Positions 4,835-5,910 of a DNA stretch of 5,910 bases are shown here, piece after piece. The notes beneath the pieces are model-generated. The model was not told where the DNA came from. It worked only from the letters and a program-made list of their open reading frames with translations, and did not search any database. Numbering within the stretch: the first letter of the stretch is position 1; every line of letters begins with the position of its first letter. The translations under genes and the position numbers were made by a program. The stretch spans positions 1 to 5,910 of the forward strand of contig PNNU01000233.1 in NCBI GenBank assembly GCA_013824385.1. Reading direction: 5' to 3'. This stretch comes from Anaerolinea sp. GTDB taxonomy: Bacteria > Chloroflexota > Anaerolineae > Anaerolineales > Anaerolineaceae.

Positions 4835-5848
4835 ATGACCTCTTCTTATAAAATTGTTATCCCCATGGCTGGATTGGGTTCGCGCATGCGCCCACATACA
4901 TGGAACCGCCCAAAACCGCTGCTGTATTTAGCGGGTATGACCGTATTGGATCATTCTCTGGATCAGTTTAAGTCTTTGCCTAGGTTGAAAGATGCTGAAT
5001 ATGTATTTATTGTCAGCCCCAACCAGGGTGAACAAATTCAAGAACACATGCAAAACGTGCACCCTGAAAAGAAGGTGCATTTCATCGTCCAGGAACAGAT
5101 GGAAGGCCAGTCCAAGGCGCTTTACCTTGCCAAAGAATTGCTGAATGGTCCACTGCTGGTGGCCTTCTCAGACACTTTGATTGAGACCGATTTAACCTTT
5201 TTAAGCGATGAACCAGCGGATGGAATTGCCTGGGTTAAGCCAATGGAAGATCCACGCCGTTTTGGTGTGGTCGAACTGGATCACGACAATTATGTTAAGA
5301 AATTGATAGAAAAACCGGATGATATTGTCAACAATCTGGTGGTGGTCGGGTTCTATTATTTCAAAGACGGCTGCAAACTGGTAAAAGCGATTGAAGAGCA
5401 GGTTAAACGCGGAAACAGTTTAAAAGGGGAGTACTTTCTGACAGATGCAATCAATATTATGATTGAAGGTGGAGCCAAGATTAAAGCCAGGCAAACCGAG
5501 GTTTGGCTGGATGCAGGTATCCCCCAGGCGTTGCTCGAAACCAACCGCTACTTGTTGGAACACGGCCGCTGCAATTGTGAACCGCCCGCTGAAAAAGAAG
5601 GGGTTACCATTATTCCGCCGGTATCCATCTCTGCAAACGTGAAATTGAAATCCGCAGTGATCGGTCCGCACGTCACCCTGGGTGAGGATTGCGACCTTGA
5701 GAATGTAGTCATCCGCAATTCAATCATTGAAACAGGAACCAAAATCGTGGATATGGTCATTGAAAGTTCCATCATCGGCCGTGATGTGATCCTTGAAGGT
5801 CGGCCTGAACGATTGAATATCGGCGATAATTCGTGGATGACACGTTAA
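4835..5848 (+). CDS. Sugar-phosphate nucleotidyltransferase with C-terminal hexapeptide repeats
   Basis: The 337-residue cytoplasmic enzyme has the RmlA/GlmU-type fold that joins a sugar 1-phosphate to an NTP with release of pyrophosphate. The N-terminus carries the nucleotide-binding loop PMAGLGSRMRP (10-20) followed by the PKPLL lysine (26-30). FSDT (111-114) holds the likely metal-binding D113. DPRRFGVVELD (139-149), IEKP (158-161), GEYFLTDAINIMI (198-210) and WLDAGIPQALLETN (224-237) are the other blocks typical of glucose-1-phosphate thymidylyl/uridylyltransferase relatives. Residues of about 258-320 (VTIIPPVSISANV, AVIGPHVTLG, VVIRNSIIETG, IESSIIGRDVI) are hexapeptide repeats of a short left-handed beta helix, as in GlmU-like and archaeal bifunctional enzymes. 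No acetyltransferase site is evident, so that part may serve oligomerisation or regulation. The nucleotide and sugar cannot be read from the sequence. The start has only a weak ribosome site. A likely operon partner begins 35 nt after the stop codon. Confidence 0.9.
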   Translation: MTSSYKIVIPMAGLGSRMRPHTWNRPKPLLYLAGMTVLDHSLDQFKSLPRLKDAEYVFIVSPNQGEQIQEHMQNVHPEKKVHFIVQEQMEGQSKALYLAKELLNGPLLVAFSDTLIETDLTFLSDEPADGIAWVKPMEDPRRFGVVELDHDNYVKKLIEKPDDIVNNLVVVGFYYFKDGCKLVKAIEEQVKRGNSLKGEYFLTDAINIMIEGGAKIKARQTEVWLDAGIPQALLETNRYLLEHGRCNCEPPAEKEGVTIIPPVSISANVKLKSAVIGPHVTLGEDCDLENVVIRNSIIETGTKIVDMVIESSIIGRDVILEGRPERLNIGDNSWMTR

Positions 5849-5872
5849 TCTTTTTTTTACTATTGGACTTAT

Positions 5873-5878
5873 AAGGAG
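5873..5878 (+). promoter_or_regulatory. Shine-Dalgarno site of the truncated downstream gene
   Basis: AAGGAG lies five bases before the ATG at 5884, an optimal arrangement that makes the short ORF at the edge a credible gene start. Confidence 0.75.
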
Positions 5879-5883
5879 TAACA

Positions 5884-5910
5884 ATGCGAGATCATTATCT
5901 TTCACGACGA
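5884..5910 (+). CDS. Start of an unidentified gene, cut by the window edge
   Basis: Nine codons are visible (MRDHYLSRR) before the sequence ends. The AAGGAG site five bases upstream and the 35-nt distance from the nucleotidyltransferase stop codon support a real start, probably in the same transcript. Nine residues are too few to name a product. A role in cell-surface or polysaccharide synthesis would fit the neighbour, but this is a guess from context. Confidence 0.6.

Noticed and set aside
5832..5858. Possible terminator after the nucleotidyltransferase (CGTG/CACG hairpin, then eight T)
   Set aside because: The stem is only four base pairs and lies six bases from the T run. The next gene begins 26 nt later with a strong ribosome site, so readthrough is more likely; the T run alone is not enough.

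Overview
The window looks like an ordinary chromosomal segment of a bacterium, most plausibly a Chloroflexota (Anaerolineae-like) genome. This is an inference from three things: a secreted lipoprotein with a Pro/Thr 'TPTPT' linker joined to an SdrD_B-like domain, the GatC/GatA housekeeping pair, and a moderate-GC coding style. No marker gene here fixes the taxonomy. I see no mobile element, CRISPR array, rRNA or tRNA.

Layout. Positions 1-152 (minus) hold the N-terminal 50 codons of a YjjX/DUF84-type inosine/xanthosine triphosphatase. It diverges from gatC (266-553, plus), which overlaps gatA (550-2031, plus) by 4 nt. These encode the C and A subunits of the tRNA-dependent amidotransferase; gatB is not next to them. 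The 113-nt divergent spacer holds a promoter for each direction. The gatC -10 box lies so close to the ATG that the message is probably leaderless. Next comes a small membrane protein with two YccF repeats (2117-2557, plus), followed by a convergent 472-residue lipoprotein gene (2743-4161, minus). Hairpins between those two form the terminators.

An AT-rich stretch of 673 nt (4162-4834) has no convincing gene. It does hold a well-formed plus-strand terminator with no gene upstream of it, a 16-bp palindrome and an imperfect inverted repeat. After it, a sugar-phosphate nucleotidyltransferase (4835-5848, plus) is followed closely by the first nine codons of another gene (5884 onward), preceded by a strong Shine-Dalgarno sequence.

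How the genes relate: gatC and gatA form one functional unit for Gln-tRNA or Asn-tRNA synthesis. The others look like separate transcription units. The nucleotidyltransferase may begin an operon that includes the truncated gene. I do not see a clear new multi-gene system. The most interesting points are the probable leaderless gatC mRNA, the orphan terminator and structured AT-rich spacer, and the lipoprotein's uncharacterised central domain.
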